Source: Argyresthia goedartella (Eukaryota; Arthropoda; Insecta; Lepidoptera; Argyresthiidae). From it: a DNA stretch of 64,000 nucleotides. Shown here one piece after another: positions 1 through 10,896 of this stretch (within the stretch, counting starts at the first letter, position 1; each line of letters opens with the position of its first letter). The notes beneath the pieces were generated by a model that saw nothing but the letters and a program-made list of their open reading frames with translations, made no database searches and had not been told where the DNA came from. The stretch lies in contig OX463813.1 of the NCBI GenBank assembly GCA_949825045.1, positions 2,232,001 through 2,296,000 on the forward strand, written 5' to 3'. The position numbers were made by a program, and so were the translations under genes.

Positions 1-1
1 C

Positions 2-367
2 ATCAGAACGCCAGCCAACCCGCCCACCACCCGAGGCGAAGAGGCGAAACCCCGAAGGAAGCGGGGCAAGAAGCGCCGCAATAAGAAAAAGGCGTCTGAA
101 GAGCCTGCCGCCGAGCCGCCACTTGAGCCCGCCCAACCTGCGAGCCGCCCCCCACTGCCAGCCCGCCCCCGCCCACGGGAGCCGGCAGCACCCGCAGCCC
201 TGTCCACGGAGCGCCAGGAAGCTCCACTCATGGCCGCGCTGCTCGACGCCATCGACCTTATCAGCGCGGCCATACAGGCGATCGTGGATAGACGCGATCC
301 ATTGCTGCCCCTACTGCGGGGATTATCCCATTTGAAGGCCACAATCTCGTCCGGACACAATGCCTAA
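2..367 (+). CDS. LINE-A ORF1, C-terminal end (Jockey-type)
   Basis: This frame is open from the window edge to a TAA at 365-367 and carries the end of a gag-like ORF1. It has a strongly basic stretch (KPRRKRGKKRRNKKK, about residues 17-31) followed by a Pro/Ala/Arg-rich region and a short hydrophobic tail (LLDAIDLISAAIQAIV). The basic tract fits an RNA-binding tail; that role is inferred. The stop overlaps the start of ORF2 (ATG at 360) in the octamer ATGCCTAA. GC content is far above that of the flanks, so the element differs in base composition from its surroundings. The 5' end lies outside the window. No CCHC knuckles are visible in the part present. Confidence 0.7.
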   Translation: MRTPANPPTTRGEEAKPRRKRGKKRRNKKKASEEPAAEPPLEPAQPASRPPLPARPRPREPAAPAALSTERQEAPLMAALLDAIDLISAAIQAIVDRRDPLLPLLRGLSHLKATISSGHNA

Positions 368-2441
368 AGACCTAAGGCTTGTGTACTGGAACCCAGACGG
401 GATCACCAACAAGACGACAGACCTGAGGCTACTCGTGCAGGAGCATGATGTGCATGTCGTGCTTCTGTGCGAGACGAAGCTGCACCCCAGCCGAGAGCTC
501 CGACTGCCCAACTTCTTTGTGTACCGCCGCGACGAGTTATCTCCGAGAGACGTGCCGTACAGAGGCACGGCGGTTCTCGTGAGACGGGACCTCGTCCACG
601 AAGAGTTGGAGCTGCCCGCGTTCAAGACGACGCGGTCCATAGGCGTCCGTCTGAAGACGGCCGACACGGAGCTCAAAGTCTTCGCAGCCTACAAGCCTCC
701 CGGCGACGTCCACCATTTCCACCCGGAAGACATCCGAGCGATGATGGAAGGAGCGACCCTCACACTGGTCGCAGGTGATCTCAACGCCAAGCACCACCAG
801 TGGGGGTCCCACAGCATCAACTCCGCCGGAAGGGCCCTACAGGAAGATGCTGAGAATTCCAACTACGAAGTTCTCAGCCCGGGGGCCCCGACACACTACC
901 CGACGAACCCCATGCATCGCCCGGATGTACTAGACGTCGCCCTGGTCAAGAACGTACAGTTCCCCATCGCCATCGGGGAGCTGTACGACATCGACACCCC
1001 CCACCTGCCTATCTTGCTGGTCCTCGGGGTGGAGGCCGATCTCACGTCGGCACCGCGTCCAAGAACGAAGACGGACTGGCACAAATACCAGCTGGAGTTG
1101 AACACAACGCAGCTCCCCGGCGGTGTTTCTACCAAGGAAGAGGTAGAAGCCGCGGCAGTGGCCATCACAACAGCCATCACCACCGCTCAAGCCGCAGCCA
1201 CCACCACCAAGCCACCGCCGGTTTTGCGGAAGGAGAGGCTCCCTCCACACCTCCGCAAGAAGCTGGACCTCAAGCGCCGTCTTCGTCGAACCTGGCACCA
1301 CACGCGCTGCCCTGTGATCAGGGCGGAGATCAACCGGCTCCGAGAAGAACTGCGCACGGGCATCATCGAGCTGAGGGGACAGTCCTGGGAGCGCACTATC
1401 GACCAGGCCTCCCAAGATGACACCGCCCTTCACCGCCTGAACCGCAGCCTGACATCAACTCCCGAGCCGGTCTGCCCCATGTTTGATCACCCGGGCAGGC
1501 GCCGCTACGCCGCACGAGATCGAGCCGCCATCCTGGCGGACCACTTCGCTGGGCAGTTCCAGCCCAACCCCATCGCCGACTACGAGCACAACGCCGCTGT
1601 TTTGGAGCGCGTAGAGCGCTTCCTGGCGGCCCCCGCGCCTCCCCTCGCCGGCGACTACTTCATGTCGTCCCGCGAAGTCCGGAAGGTGGCCCTGAAGCTG
1701 AACCAGCGAAAGGCCCCGGGCCCGGACGGAGTCGTCGCGGGGGCCCTAGTACAGCTGCCAAGGAGAGCCGTCGTCTCGCTGACGCGGCTGTTCAACGGCA
1801 TCCTGCGCACCGGTCACTTCCCCGCCCTCTGGAAGGAGGGCAAGGTGATCGTCATCCCCAAGCCGGGGAAGGACAGAAGACACCCGGGAGGCTACCACCC
1901 GATCACCCTGCTGCCTCATATCGCCAAGCTGTTTGAGCGCCTGCTGTTACGGAGAATCCTGCCCCACATCCAGCTGAGGGCAGAGCAACATGGCTTCCGT
2001 GACAGCCACAGCACGACGCTCCAGCTGGCGAGAGTCCTGCACTACCTGGCGTCGGAGCTGAACAGGGGCCGATACACCGTCGGGGTCTTTCTTGACATCG
2101 AGAAGGCCTTTGACCGACTGTGGCACGAGGGGCTCCTCTTCAAGCTCCTGGACGCAGGTGTGCCCCCAATGATCGGGCAGATCGTGGCCTCCTTCCTGGA
2201 AGACCGGCGGTTCTTCGTCTCGGTCGAGAATGCACACTCCCAGACGAAGGCCATCAACGCAGGAGTCCCGCAAGGCAGCTGCCTTTCGCCGGTGCTCTAC
2301 GCGCTCTACACCAACGACATCCCCACACTCGAGTGCCATCTCGATTGTAATATAATTGTCAGATTAGTATTTCATTGTTTTTTTTTTATGAGAATCAGCT
2401 CCTGGTATCTAAAAATATTAATATATATTAATAGTTATTAG
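360..2441 (+). pseudogene. LINE-A ORF2: endonuclease plus truncated reverse transcriptase
   Basis: This is the polyprotein of a Jockey-clade non-LTR retrotransposon. An apurinic-type endonuclease (about residues 5-225) shows YWNPDGI, CETKL (about 37) and GDLNAKH (about 139). The final SDH block reads TPHLPI, so the usual Asp is replaced by Pro. The reverse transcriptase follows: KAPGPDGV (about 451), FLDIEKAFDRLWH (about 578), GVPQGSCLSPVLYALYTNDI (about 635). Similarity stops at about 2345, just before the catalytic FADD/YADD block; the last ~30 codons are unrelated AT-rich sequence. The element therefore lacks its RT active-site Asp pair, thumb and 3' UTR. Loss of the 3' side is unusual, because abortive reverse transcription removes the 5' side. 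A later deletion or rearrangement is the simplest explanation. Confidence 0.88.
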
Positions 2442-2629
2442 TATGGTTATTTAGTTACATTAAATAATACTTAAGTTTAAAGTATCTTGTAAAAGGAATT
2501 GTGCTGTGTACCTTGTAAAAAAACTTGTGGATGATTTATTATATGATTTCTGCATAATTTATTGTTTTATTAGTATTTATGGTCCCTAGTCTGCTATCCA
2601 TACTTATTTTGTATACTTTTTATAGGTTT
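2346..2629. other. AT-rich spacer, no gene seen
   Basis: Very AT-rich sequence begins abruptly where the GC-rich LINE-A ends. I see no coding frame or recognisable repeat here. Confidence 0.6.
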
Positions 2630-2862
2630 ATTGTCCCTTTGACAACTAAGTGATGTTGTCATTGTAGCAATTCTACGTCAATGTTGTTAAGCGGAAAATT
2701 CTATATAGAGAGCAAATTACTCTTTAATGCCATTTTCAAAATAATTGTTGCTGTTATTTTTTTCTGTATAGCAACCATTATTGCGTAAATAACGTTAAAA
2801 TGTTATTTGCTCGTAGCATTGCTACAAAAGTAACGCTTAGTTGACAAAGGGACAATATAAGA
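2630..2862. repeat. Foldback (inverted-repeat) element
   Basis: An imperfect inverted repeat of about 50 bp pairs 2630-2680 with 2812-2862. The core is CCCTTTGACAACTAAGTG on the left and its near complement AGTTGACAAAGGG on the right, with CGTAG..TTGCTAC at the inner side of both arms. The ~130-bp middle is AT-rich and non-coding. This is the structure of a small MITE or foldback element. No clear target duplication was found. Confidence 0.6.
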
Positions 2863-3105
2863 GATGTTAGATTTACAACGTTTAATAGAATGCTAGGTAA
2901 GATGGCGTTGCTACAGAGACAACGCTCAGTTGCCTGGTCCCCATATTAGAGTTGTTAGATTAACAAAGTTAAATAGAAGGTTAGGTTAGATATCGTTGCT
3001 ACAGAGATAAACGCTAAGTTGTCAAATCTACAATACAAGAGTTGTCAGGTTGACCACATTGAAAAAAGAATAGGTTAGGTTACCTTGCTCCAAAGTTAAT
3101 GTTTA
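2839..3105 (+). repeat. 89-bp tandem repeat, three diverged units
   Basis: Units run 2839-2927, 2928-3016 and 3017-3105. Each begins AGTTG and contains GTTGTCA/GTTAGATT, a TTAGGTTAG-like block, then (C)GTTGCTACAGAGA. The period is 89 bp in the first two units. The first unit starts inside the right arm of the preceding foldback element, so the array was probably seeded from that arm. Confidence 0.65.
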
Positions 3106-4201
3106 AACAAAGATGTTACGCTATGACTTTATGACAACGTTGAACATTGTCCGTAAACTATGTACTTATGACCAAGTGTAATGTTGTCGATGAATATTTT
3201 TGATTCGGCAACAAAATCTGACAATAAATCGTTGACTTATTGACGTTACTTAAAGGGTTGAGTGTGGTTAATGTTTTGTTGTCAAATTGACAATAATTTT
3301 CGTTCAGTGCGGCTGGGGAGAAATAAAAAAAACCTAGGTTTTGTATGTTTCTATGTGGTGATGTTACTCTTTCTTTCAATGTCATAGGGTAACCTAGTGT
3401 GGGGCCAGAAGCAATGAATGTGCATGTATACAAATGTTTATGTTTATGTTAACTAACCATGTTTTACCGCGCGTAAAACACAAACTTGATCCTGCCTTCT
3501 GCTACTAAAGTTTGTATCTTGAAACAGACCCTTAGGAGTTATAATAAAAATATTAATTTGTATCGTTAAAAATCTAAGTAACTTTTATCTGGTAAATACT
3601 ATTTCCTTAACTTCGAATGTTTAATTAGAAGAGCCCTTTTAGTGGAATTATGTGCCTCCCATGTTAATTAGTAATTACAGAACACAGTGTTAAGGTAATT
3701 GAAATTAGCACAAGTTGCTTACATTATGTTGCTTAATTTATTCATCAGGCAACCAGAGTTAAGTTATAAGTTCGAAACCCGAGTCACTGCAGCTTTGGTA
3801 GAGGCTGACATGACGAGAAATTTACAAATATTGTAGAACTGTAGTTATATATGAACTCTGGACTATTGTCAGAAAAGAATGGCAGGGAAAAAATCTTGAC
3901 CTCTGTGTGTGTAGGAAGAAAGGACAATACTCTTTTTTTTAATGTTTTTGGAGAGCATTTATCAGATCGATACAGAGCTCTAAAACAAAGATAGAACAGA
4001 CCATTTAGAACAATTAAGCCCAAACATATGTTAGCCGTTGAATTTTTATCGACGTTTTATTGTTTTTAACGGAAAACCCAAGAATTTCACATTTAGTTGC
4101 TAATAATGGCGATTTTGAATGCCTAGTATTTAATCGCACATCAAAAATACTAATTTGCACACCAAAAAACGATCAACAAAAACACTTCATGTTTTATAGT
4201 T
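3106..4201. other. AT-rich region, no gene
   Basis: No coding region recognised. At 3388-3415 a short stretch (GGTAACCTAGTGTGGGGCC then AGAAGCAATG) resembles one at about 42645-42675 and the 3' body of the SINE family in this window. The rest holds nothing that I can name. Confidence 0.5.
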
Positions 4202-4639
4202 GTTTATGTGACTGCTACATAATGGAGGGCATTAATACTCGAGAGTGGAGGCGAGTTTCATAATAATATCACTCGAGAGTTTTAATGCGTAATTATGTAC
4301 AGTTACATACACTACTTTTTCTACACACATATCATAAGCTCTCTTTAATGTGTTCAGGAACGGCATCCGGTATGGTGGCATTGATATATCCTATGCACTT
4401 GTTTAGCTTGTTCAGCAGTACCAACTTCACAAAAAAAGTAGGGGCGGCACGCAGGCGGGCGTCGGCAAAATCGAAATTTGAATGTCATAAAATGTAGAAA
4501 AATTACACATTATGGTCATAATGTGTAATTTTTCAGATATGAAATGAGTTTTTACCAAATAGTTCAACATTATGCTGATCCTAACGTGCGGTTTTTGTAC
4601 GCAGTAGCGTGTGTAGATAAAATATTTTATGTGAACTTA
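4202..4639 (+). repeat. Palindromic element 1, left arm
   Basis: This ~440-bp arm is repeated in inverted orientation at 12263-12710 and again as both arms of element 2. The outer end begins GTTTATGTGACTGCTACATA followed by ATGGAGGGCATTAAT and a CTCGAG-containing block. Within the arm a second inverted pair (CTACACACATATCATAAGC ... GTGTGTAGATAAA) brackets a hairpin core at 4498-4533, so the arm is itself foldback. Short open frames across the arms are by-products of the repeat. Confidence 0.8.
4498..4533. repeat. Perfect 17-bp hairpin core
   Basis: AAAAATTACACATTATG, a 2-nt GT loop, then its exact complement. The same core, with zero to a few changes, occurs in the other three arms at about 12386-12420, 18108-18144 and 20128-20163. 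Confidence 0.85.
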
Positions 4640-5425
4640 AAGTCAAAGTCAAAGACAAAGTCAAAGTACTTTATTATTGTAGATATTTACATATACTTAG
4701 CAAACGTCATTTTTTGCCTCTTCTCTACATTGGACCACTGTGGGAGAAGCAGGGCGTCGAAACTCCCACAGATTGATTTTTAGATCCCTTTTAAAAATAG
4801 GTTGTGCTTAACTAATACAAATATGAAATACATTATATTTTCGAAAATAAATTGACTAGCAACTGTTAGTATGTCAATTTCTTTAAAAAGCTCTCTTAAG
4901 GAGTTTTAAATTATAAATTGCTCGAATAGCTCTTTTCTGTAAAATAAAAATAGTTTGAATATCCGCTGCTTTCCCCCACAACAAGATACCATAGGACATC
5001 ACACTATCAAAGTAACTAAAATATACTAGCCTAGATGTAGCCACATCCGTGCTTTGTCTGATATTCCTAATAGCGTAAGCCGCAGAACTTAATTTACCAG
5101 CCAATTTATCTATGTGGGGTCCCCACTGCAATTTGCTATCAATGGTTATTCCAAGAAACTTCGTATTTACTAATTCTAACGTGCTGTTGTCTAACACTAA
5201 ACTGGTCTCAACTTGCCTGACATTTGGAAGTGAGAATTTGATACACTTGGTTTTACCAGCGTTTAACAATAAATTATTAACAGTGAACCAATTCAAGGTT
5301 AAAGACAATACACCATTAACATCAGCAAAATCTCCTTTTTGTCTTTAAATTTGAAGACCATTGAAGTATCATCAGCAAACAACACTATGTCAGTTAATTT
5401 CTCCCACATGAAGGGCAGATCATTA
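4640..5425 (-). pseudogene. LINE-B minus copy, 3' part (RT C-terminus and 3' UTR)
   Basis: Minus-strand copy of the same LINE family as the plus copy at 5426-11163. A GACTTT-type microsatellite tail (4640-4668) is followed by the conserved 3' UTR (TCTGTGGGAG..., 4690-4800). Next comes the RT C-terminal domain (4883-5308, with LNWFTVNNLLLNAGKTKCIKF, FLGITIDSKLQWGPH and SYGILLWGKAAD), with frameshifts. The copy breaks at 5425 inside the codons for INDLP and resumes at 11164, because a second LINE-B copy was inserted there. Confidence 0.88.
5422..5425. repeat. Target-site duplication ATTA (left)
   Basis: ATTA at 5422-5425 and again at 11164-11167 brackets the plus-strand LINE-B. Removing one copy and the insert rejoins the minus copy exactly through its YINDLP segment. 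Confidence 0.8.
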
Positions 5426-6238
5426 TTATTGATTGGATCGGACCGCACCCGAGGCTACACGTCAAAAACAGCTGTGCTGTATTTTAACTAAATTAATTTG
5501 TTTTAATTCGTCTATTTGTGAATATAGTGTTAATTTAAGTGTTTGTTTAGTCAACTAAAGTGTGCCAGTGCTAAATGTGGACAGAATTGTAATTGTGATA
5601 AAATAATCGATCACGGACCGAAAGACAAAGGAAATTTCAAACTGCCAACGGAAAAACCCCGGGGGAGTATTGTTTTCATATTTGCTTATTCATATTTTAC
5701 AAGTATATGACTTGAACTTAACTATATACTTATACACTACATACTGCTCAACTCTCACTATTGTGAGAAACGTCCATCCTCACACCGCAGCGTCTTTGTT
5801 TTGTCTCTTAGCACTTGACAATCTGTGGAAGTACTTTTGACGATAAAACTAGCTGTTCACTCATAATTATTACACGATATACACAAGTGCACTGGTAGGT
5901 TAGACCTTGGCAATTAGTGCGAATATAATGTAAGCTTGTAGGTGATTCTAGAGACATATTAGGTACTCACTTCACAGCTGATCATCACAACACTTGCAAA
6001 ACGACTAAAATTGTTAGATAATAAGTATAACTTTCATTAGTTCAGGACATTTATACTGTTAACCTATATTGACTTGTAATAGTTAAATTGAAACTTGTTG
6101 ACTTTGACGTAGAATAGCTATATAGGGAATTAGGAACTATCATATCAGTACTACAGCTACTAACTGCAAGTCTTTATTCCTTCTGTTTTATTTTAATTTT
6201 GTTCGGAGCACCCATTCTTTTTTATTTTATTTCCAGGC
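5426..6238 (+). promoter_or_regulatory. LINE-B 5' UTR / internal promoter region
   Basis: This leader must carry the internal promoter that LINEs use; I cannot point to its core elements. Two things stand out. A short open stretch at about 5550-5680 encodes a Cys-rich peptide (KCASAKCGQNCNCDKIID). The last bases before the ORF1 ATG form a good splice-acceptor consensus: a pyrimidine tract, then TTTCCAG at about 6229-6235. Confidence 0.55.
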
Positions 6239-7984
6239 ATGGCATCCAACATTACTACGCGGAGAATGCACGCAATACAGCAACAACTAAATGATGCAGA
6301 GGAGTTAAACCAAAGGCTATTGGAAGAGCGCAATGAAAATGACTTTGAGATAAAAAGCTTGAGAGCCAAGAACTCACAGCTTAGAGATAGTGTGTCTACT
6401 TTGCGAGAAACACACGAGGAGTCGCAAAATGAGATTCAAAGATTGGAAAAACTTGTGGAATCTTTTGACACCCTGCGCACTGACCTTGCTTCTGCTTGTG
6501 ATCGCAGTAAATTCCTCCAATACCAACTCAATGAGGCAAACTTGAAGTTGACTGATATGTGCATAGAAAAAGACTACAATGAATCTCGCCACATTACCTC
6601 TATCCAACAAGAACTAGAAGTAGCCAACCTAAGCACTATTGTTCAAGCCATGCAGACAAGCAGCAGAAAAATTAAAAAATATTTTAAATTAAATAAATTC
6701 ATGAAGAAAACTAGAGGTAATATAAAAGTACTGAAATTAGCCTTGAAACGGCAATCAAACAGAATATTAAGAATCTCCTTAATGCAAGAGCTCCGGGGAA
6801 AAAATGTAGGTTTACAGTCGGACCTTCAACATGCCCGAGTAGAAATCCAGCATCTACATGACCTGCTAGCAAATACATTACAATGTTATGCCAAAAAGCA
6901 AAGTGAGTTAGCAGAACTCAGAGCCGCGACGTCTGAGTTAGTACAGCTACAACGCCAGAATGCGGAATTGGTGGGCGTTCTAATTGAGAATGAGGAGAAT
7001 GAGACCAGCAAGGAGGACGAGCCCACATCACTAACTTTGGTCTCAACCCCCCTCAACGAGAGTGTTGCAGCGTCCACCGCTGCCCGAACCAAAAAACAGC
7101 GTCGCTGTCGTCGACGAGGAGACACCTCGCAGCTCAACAGCGCGAGCACCGCGCCGCTCGCTGTCCCTGCTGAGGCGTGTGTCATGCCGCAAGCTGCTCC
7201 GACGGCCGCGCCGTTCGCCGTTGCGCACGTTGCGACGCTCGCTGCCGCGAATGCCGCGCCAACCGCCGCCACGTGCATCAAACCGCACTCCAATACGTGT
7301 GTCCCGCCACTCACCTCCACTCGTGTACCGCCAGCTACCAAAATATGTGCTCAGAGAAAAACTCTGTTGTTCTCCGACAAAGTAGGTGCAGGATTTGGGA
7401 CTCTATTACATAACCGGCTTAACCAAAAAGTAACGAACATTTGCTGTCCAAATAGTCCATTTGTAGATCTAGTGAAGATGATTAGTCACGGTATCTATGA
7501 TGAGTACAGCACAATTGTAATTATGGTAGGAAATCATTCAAACATTAGTCGGAATGATTTGAATAAAAGTGTTGAAACACTTCTAGACTTACATAGTAGG
7601 ATGAAATGCAAATTTATACTATGCAATTTTCCATATGCCTGTAATTTGACAGAACTACAGAACAAATCTGTGCATAGAATGAATATTCATTTATTTAATT
7701 TAACATGTCATCACAGTGATGCTATTTTATATTTCGACATGAATAATTTTATTCATAACTTTACTCTGACACGGGATACATTGTACCTGTCTAATAAATA
7801 TAGAAAATTAGTAGCTACATTGTTAGCTTATAATATATGCGACGCAGCTATAGTTGGTTTAACTAAGTTCAACTTGACATCAGCTTATTTTAAGAGTAAT
7901 ATAACATGCACCCCTATTGGGAATTCACCTGTTAATTATACTTTGCATGCAACATTGGAATCTGTTCCAAGTAATTTAAATTAG
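6239..7984 (+). CDS. LINE-B ORF1: coiled coil plus SGNH-like domain
   Basis: An intact 581-residue ORF1. Residues ~5-120 and ~185-250 are heptad-rich coiled coil, suited to trimer formation. Residues ~265-345 are Ala/Thr/Pro-rich with much higher GC (7050-7330). Residues ~350-540 resemble the SGNH/esterase fold found in ORF1 of CR1-type LINEs: a first block LLFSDKVGAGFG, a central block IVIMVGNHSN and a later block YFDMNNF. The catalytic Ser of the GDS motif is not evident, so hydrolase activity is doubtful. The likely role is RNA binding and chaperoning in the retrotransposition particle (family knowledge). The PHD-type zinc finger remnant seen in LINE-F ORF1 is not present here. The start is the ATG right after a splice-acceptor-like sequence. 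Confidence 0.8.
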   Translation: MASNITTRRMHAIQQQLNDAEELNQRLLEERNENDFEIKSLRAKNSQLRDSVSTLRETHEESQNEIQRLEKLVESFDTLRTDLASACDRSKFLQYQLNEANLKLTDMCIEKDYNESRHITSIQQELEVANLSTIVQAMQTSSRKIKKYFKLNKFMKKTRGNIKVLKLALKRQSNRILRISLMQELRGKNVGLQSDLQHARVEIQHLHDLLANTLQCYAKKQSELAELRAATSELVQLQRQNAELVGVLIENEENETSKEDEPTSLTLVSTPLNESVAASTAARTKKQRRCRRRGDTSQLNSASTAPLAVPAEACVMPQAAPTAAPFAVAHVATLAAANAAPTAATCIKPHSNTCVPPLTSTRVPPATKICAQRKTLLFSDKVGAGFGTLLHNRLNQKVTNICCPNSPFVDLVKMISHGIYDEYSTIVIMVGNHSNISRNDLNKSVETLLDLHSRMKCKFILCNFPYACNLTELQNKSVHRMNIHLFNLTCHHSDAILYFDMNNFIHNFTLTRDTLYLSNKYRKLVATLLAYNICDAAIVGLTKFNLTSAYFKSNITCTPIGNSPVNYTLHATLESVPSNLN

Positions 7985-8031
7985 TTCATAAGACAATAGA
8001 GGAAATCTCTAGCATACAAGAGCCACTAAAT

Positions 8032-10896
8032 ATGTCAAAATGTAAGCCCCAGTTAAATATTGCCCATCAAAACATCCAGGGGCTACCTGGCAAAGAACTT
8101 GTATTAGAATTATTTCTAAAAAATTCTGACATTGATATTATTTGTGTTACTGAACACTGGTTGAAGGAAAATATGATGTCTTTTAACATAAATAATTACA
8201 AAATTGTCAGTTGTTACAATAGAAAGACTGCTGATAGAGGTGGTTCTTTAATCTTAGTGAAAAATAATATTAAGGTGAAACAACGGAAAGATATTCTTGC
8301 ACTTACTGTTGAAAGACAAATAGAGGTATCCTGTGTTGAGTTAGATAGCCATATTATTGTTTGTGTCTACAGACCACCGAGGGATGAAAAAGGCCATGGC
8401 AATTTCGAAATATTTGAGAAAATTATGGAGGAAGCCCTCATTAAACTTTGTAATAACAGAAAAAAGTTAATTATTTGTGGCGATCTTAATGTAGATCTGC
8501 TTGTAGATACAACACTGAAGCGACGATTAATAACTCTGTTCAAATAATTTAATTTATGTCATGTATTTCTAGAGCCGACTAGAATTACACTTACCAGCCA
8601 AACTTGCTTAGATAACGTTTTTTGTGACTGTGCATTCACAAGTAAAAGTGTAATTAACTGCTTACCCTCCGATCACAGTGGTCAAACAGTTTCATTCCCA
8701 ATAACTATTAAGGATAAGACTGGTCCATCATTTTATAGGCCTATTACATCCCATAGACTAGAGACATATACGAAAAACTTAGATATAAATTTGCCAGTAC
8801 CGGATTTTAATGAACAGAACCCAAACAAAATCTACTCAGACTTCTTCAACATTATTCAGACAGAATTCAATAAAGTTTTCAAATTAAAGAAAGTCAGTGA
8901 CTACAACGGTAAATCTAAATTTAATGACTGGGCAACGTTTGGAATTCGTAAAAGTAGAGTTATCTTGTATGACCTTTATGATCAAAAAACCTATAACTTT
9001 GATCGAAAATTTCATGACTATGTTAAAAAATATTCCAAAACTTTCAAGTTGGTTTGTAGAACTGCAAAAACTTTACACATTAATAGAAAAATTCAAAATT
9101 CAAATAATAGAATGAAAACAGTTTGGCAAATAATAAACCGCGAAACTGGCAAAGTTATACCAAGGGACAGTGATTTCTGCCTAAAGATAGGTGATGATGT
9201 TGTTAAATCTAACGCTGATGTTGCTCGAGCTTTTGAAACATTCTTCACCAATGTACCCGTACTCACAACGGACCGTCTTAATTCATCTCCATTTGAAGCA
9301 GAGACTTTATTAAAAAATAACACTAGCGTCAGTAATGTATATTTAAAATTTCATCATGTATATCCCCAGGACATTGTCAAAACGTTTAAATTACTTAACT
9401 TAAAAAATACGGAAGACTTGTGGGGTATATCAGTCAAAGTCATTGGTTCAGTAATTCTAGTTATAGCCCCACACTTAGCTTATATATTCAATAAATGTGT
9501 TGACGATGGGGCTTTTCCAGACCTCATGAAACACAGTAAACTTATACCGCTGTTCAAATCGGGAGATAAGGGCGATCCTTCAAATTTCAGACCAATATCT
9601 GTTCTTCCAACACTAAGTAAAATATTTGAAAAGATTATACTCAATCAAATGCTCTCACACTTCAACCGTACAAAACAACTCCACGCTAAACAATATGGTT
9701 TCACTAGGGGTAAATCGACTACGGATGCAGGTATTACCCTTGTATCTCATATTTATTCTGCATGGGAGGCCGCACAGGATGCTATCGGAGTTTTTTGCGA
9801 CCTGTCGAAGGCGTTTGATTGTGTTGATCATAATACGCTATTAATTAAATTAAATCATTACGGAGTTAGAAATAAAGCGTTGGATCTACTAAGATCATAC
9901 CTAAGCAATAGAATTCAAAAGGCAGAAGTTAACGGCGTAAAATCTGATGGATCGAGTGTTAAAATTGGCGTTCCACAAGGTTCCATATTAGGCCCTTTCT
10001 TATTCCTGGTATATATTAATGATCTGCCTTTCATGGTGGAGAAATTAACTGACATAGTGTTGTTTGCTGATGATACTTCACTGGTCTTCAAAATTGAAAG
10101 ACAAAAAGGAGAATTTGATGATGTTAATGGTGTATTGTCTTTAACCTTGAATTGGTTCACAGTTAATAATTTATTGTTAAACGCTGGTAAAACCAAGTGT
10201 ATCAAATTCTCACTTCCAAATGTCAGGCAAGTTGAGACCAGTTTAGTGCTAGACAACAACACGTTAGAATTAGTAAATGATACGAAGTTTCTTGGAATAA
10301 CCATTGATAGCAAATTGCAGTGGGGACCCCACATAGATAAATTGGCTGGTAAATTAAGTTCTGCGGCTTACGCTGTTAGGAACATCAGACAAAGCACGGA
10401 TGTGGCTACATCTAGGCTAGTATATTTTAGTTACTTTCATAGTGTGATGTCCTATGGTATCTTGTTGTGGGGGAAAGCAGCGGATATTCAAACTATTTTT
10501 ATTTTACAGAAAAGAGCTATTCGAGCAATTTATAATTTAAAACGAACAGACTCCTTAAGAGAGCTTTTTAAAGAAATTGACATACTAACAGTAGCTAGTC
10601 AATTTATTTTCGAAAATATAATGTATGTACGCAAGAACCTTACAACATTTTCCAAACTTAGCGATAGCTGTAATGTTAACCTAAGAAATAATCACAGACT
10701 ATGTGCGCCCCGTTTTAGACTCGCGAAGGTTAGCAATTCTTTCAAGGGTCAGTGCATTCTCTACTACAATAAGATACCTCTGGAGATTTTGAAATTGCCA
10801 CTTGAGCAATTTAAAAAGCATGTTAAAGCGACTTTGTCGAAAAAGGGATATTACAATGTTCAAGATTACTTAAATGACAGGACTGTATGGGGTTAA
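8032..10896 (+). pseudogene. LINE-B ORF2: endonuclease-reverse transcriptase with one stop
   Basis: The ATG follows ORF1 by 47 bp. The same frame runs to the TAA at 10894-10896 and is interrupted only once, by TAA at 8545-8547 (codon 172), inside the endonuclease. Endonuclease motifs: IAHQNIQGLPG (7), VTEHWL (~39), CGDLNVDLL (~149), SDHSGQTV (~213, after the stop). RT motifs: FRPISVLPTLSKIFEK (~519), FCDLSKAFD (~588), GVPQGSILGPFLFLVYINDL (~646), FADDTSLV (~679). The C-terminal region carries SYGILLWGKAAD. All catalytic residues that I can check are present, so this copy died by a single nonsense change or was recently active. A readthrough role for the stop is conceivable but unsupported. 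Confidence 0.9.
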
